From NCBI GenBank assembly GCA_002305685.1, contig DBQB01000016.1, forward strand, positions 83,305 to 108,783: a stretch of DNA of 25,479 bases. Reading direction: 5' to 3'. This DNA comes from Ruminococcaceae bacterium UBA1405 (lineage in GTDB: Bacteria > Bacillota > Clostridia > Oscillospirales > Ruminococcaceae). A program made the translations under genes and the position numbers. Below the pieces are notes generated by a model. That model saw nothing but the letters and a program-made list of their open reading frames with translations, searched no databases and was not told the origin of the DNA. Positions within the stretch are counted from its first letter, which is position 1, and each line of letters starts with the position of its first letter. Positions 24,112-25,479 of this stretch are shown here, in pieces.

Positions 24112-24402
24112 ATGTTGGTGTTAATTACGTACGATGTCAATACCGAAGACGCTGCTGGTCGAAAACGCCTGCGCCAAATTGCTAGGCAGTGCGTCAATTA
24201 TGGACAGCGGGTACAAAACTCTGTGTTTGAGTGTCTGCTGGACACAGCTCAGTGCAAACGACTCCAAGCACAATTGTTGTCCATTATGGATCAGGAAAAA
24301 GACAGTCTGCGATTTTACTATCTTGGAAAACGGTATGAGCACAAAATGGAACACTTTGGCTGCAAACCTTCTTATCTGCCGGAAGATCCTCTAATTTTGT
24401 AA
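24112..24402 (+). CDS. cas2: Cas2, structural partner of Cas1
   Basis: 96 residues from ATG 24112, preceded by GAGG at suitable distance and 11 bases after the cas1 stop; an in-frame extension upstream runs back inside cas1 and is rejected. The ferredoxin-like start MLVLITYDVNTED with Asp8, then YGQRVQNSVFEC and LRFYYLG, match Cas2 of type I-C. Typical length. It is the last cas gene, followed by the leader. Confidence 0.97.
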   Translation: MLVLITYDVNTEDAAGRKRLRQIARQCVNYGQRVQNSVFECLLDTAQCKRLQAQLLSIMDQEKDSLRFYYLGKRYEHKMEHFGCKPSYLPEDPLIL

Positions 24403-24574
24403 CAGTGCGAAGTTATAGCGACCATCTATACCGAGAAGGTTCGCACCAAAATATAACTCTTTTTTTTGCTTTTGGGCGTTCTTTTGATACGATACCAAAG
24501 ATTTCTTCTTGGTATAATTTGGAATTGCGCTTCGTTTTCATCTTCTTTCTCATATATAATTGTGTATATTTGCT
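24403..24574 (+). promoter_or_regulatory. CRISPR leader
   Basis: 172 bases, A/T-rich, between the cas2 stop and the first repeat. It contains the dyad GTGCGAA/TTCGCAC (24405-24411, 24440-24446), the dyad ATACCAA/TTGGTAT around 24492-24516, and two TATAAT boxes (24513-24518 and 24555-24560) as candidate pre-crRNA -10 elements; neither has a good -35 at standard spacing. Confidence 0.75.
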
Positions 24575-25479
24575 GTCGCTCCCCATACGGGGAGCGTGGA
24601 TTGAAATCTTTGATGCAAAGGTCACAGCTGCGGAAAGTACGGTCGCTCCCCATACGGGGAGCGTGGATTGAAATACCTTATGGATGTTCACCCACAATTC
24701 CAACTGGGTCGCTCCCCATACGGGGAGCGTGGATTGAAATCTTGTAGATTTCCTGCTTGCTGTACCCTGTGTTGTGCAGTCGCTCCCCATACGGGGAGCG
24801 TGGATTGAAATATCAACCTGGGCGGTATGCTCACCGTTACGGGTGAGCGTCGCTCCCCATACGGGGAGCGTGGATTGAAATAAGCAAAGCTGGACGCTTG
24901 CACAACGGAGCAGGAGTCGCTCCCCATACGGGGAGCGTGGATTGAAATACCTACGAATACAGCGTTACCGATCCGGATAACGTCGCTCCCCATACGGGGA
25001 GCGTGGATTGAAATCGGATAGTCGATCACTTCCGCCGATTGCAGGATCATGTCGCTCCCCATACGGGGAGCGTGGATTGAAATTTCACGGATTGTGGGAA
25101 GGCATTTCAAGCGCGGGTCGCTCCCCATACGGGGAGCGTGGATTGAAATCCGGCTTGTCCGACGTGCAGAACGCTATTTATTCAACGTCGCTCCCCATAC
25201 GGGGAGCGTGGATTGAAATTAACTAATCTTGGTCTATCCGCCATGGATAACGCGGGTCGCTCCCCATACGGGGAGCGTGGATTGAAATTTGGACTCCGCC
25301 CGTTATGCCTGTATTATCAAGAGTCGCTCCCCATACGGGGAGCGTGGATTGAAATTTAAGCGGTTTTTTGGGGTTTTTTGGGGGGCGAAAGTCGCTCCCC
25401 ATACGGGGAGCGTGGATTGAAATCTCTCCCCCTTGGATGGGGGTTAGCTTTGCCATCGTCGCTCCCCATACGGGGAGCG
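24575..25479 (+). CRISPR. type I-C CRISPR array, 13 full repeats plus one cut by the window end
   Basis: The 33-base repeat begins GTCGCTCCCC and ends GTGGATTGAAAT. CGCTCCCC and GGGGAGCG form the stem cut by Cas5c, leaving the handle ending in ATTGAAAT. Full repeats start at 24575, 24642, 24708, 24779, 24849, 24916, 24982, 25051, 25117, 25187, 25256, 25323 and 25391; the last begins at 25458 and is truncated after 22 bases. All full repeats are identical, so the array is young or well maintained at this end. Thirteen spacers are 34, 33, 38, 37, 34, 33, 36, 33, 37, 36, 34, 35 and 34 bases and all differ. The array runs in the same direction as cas1-cas2, so the leader end is at 24575 and the newest spacers should be first. 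Its true end lies outside the window. Confidence 0.99.

Noticed and set aside
24413..25456. Several open frames in the CRISPR array with repeated HAPRMGSD or LPIRGAWIE segments
   Set aside because: They are the CRISPR repeat translated in different frames, not proteins.

Overview
The window looks like a chromosomal stretch from a spore-forming, anaerobic Firmicute of the class Clostridia, probably Oscillospirales/Ruminococcaceae-like. The reasons are strong AGGAGG-type ribosome binding sites, consensus TTGACA/TATAAT promoters, tRNA genes with encoded CCA, a spoIVFA-spoIVFB sporulation pair, a LanFEG-type lantibiotic-protection transporter and a type I-C CRISPR-Cas locus. The assignment is inferred from gene content; no species is claimed.

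Layout. (1) 1-6342 lies between two minus-strand tRNA genes: a fragment cut by the window edge, whose 26 visible bases match tRNA-Lys, and a complete tRNA-Lys(TTT). Between them are a decayed strip (27-821) with the wreck of a response regulator, a minus-strand two-component system (response regulator then histidine kinase), a divergent ABC exporter (one ATPase and two permeases, LanFEG/Cpr type), and a small membrane protein plus XRE regulator pair behind a 24-bp perfect palindrome. (2) 6343-7640 holds the divergent tRNA-Lys and tRNA-Pro promoters, tRNA-Pro(GGG) with its terminator, and a GNAT acetyltransferase. (3) 7735-13423 is a TetR regulator divergent from a MacB-like ATPase and a 1336-residue FtsX-type permease with a roughly 520-residue extracytoplasmic coiled coil. 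(4) 13495-15482 is spoIVFA-spoIVFB (LytM/M23 membrane protein and M50 protease), preceded by an exact sigma-E-type -10 box. (5) 15546-16620 is a lone GH43-like five-bladed propeller protein with its own promoter and terminator. (6) 16703-25479 is a complete type I-C locus: cas3, cas5c, cas8c (with internal cas11c), cas7, cas4, cas1, cas2, an AT-rich leader and an array of 13 full repeats plus one cut by the window end.

How the genes work together. The two-component system probably senses a peptide antibiotic and activates the divergent exporter through GTAAGG direct repeats spaced 11 and 22 bp apart. The TetR protein probably represses the ABC/FtsX pair. In the CRISPR locus, Cas5c should process pre-crRNA because no cas6 is present. 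Cas5c, Cas8c, Cas11c and Cas7 should form Cascade, Cas3 the nuclease-helicase, and Cas1, Cas2 and Cas4 the adaptation module. No wholly new system is evident. The points of most interest are the internal cas11c start, separate promoters for cas3 and the Cascade operon, the decayed regulator beside a live paralogous system, a SpoIVFA that keeps all LytM zinc ligands, and the giant coiled-coil permease.
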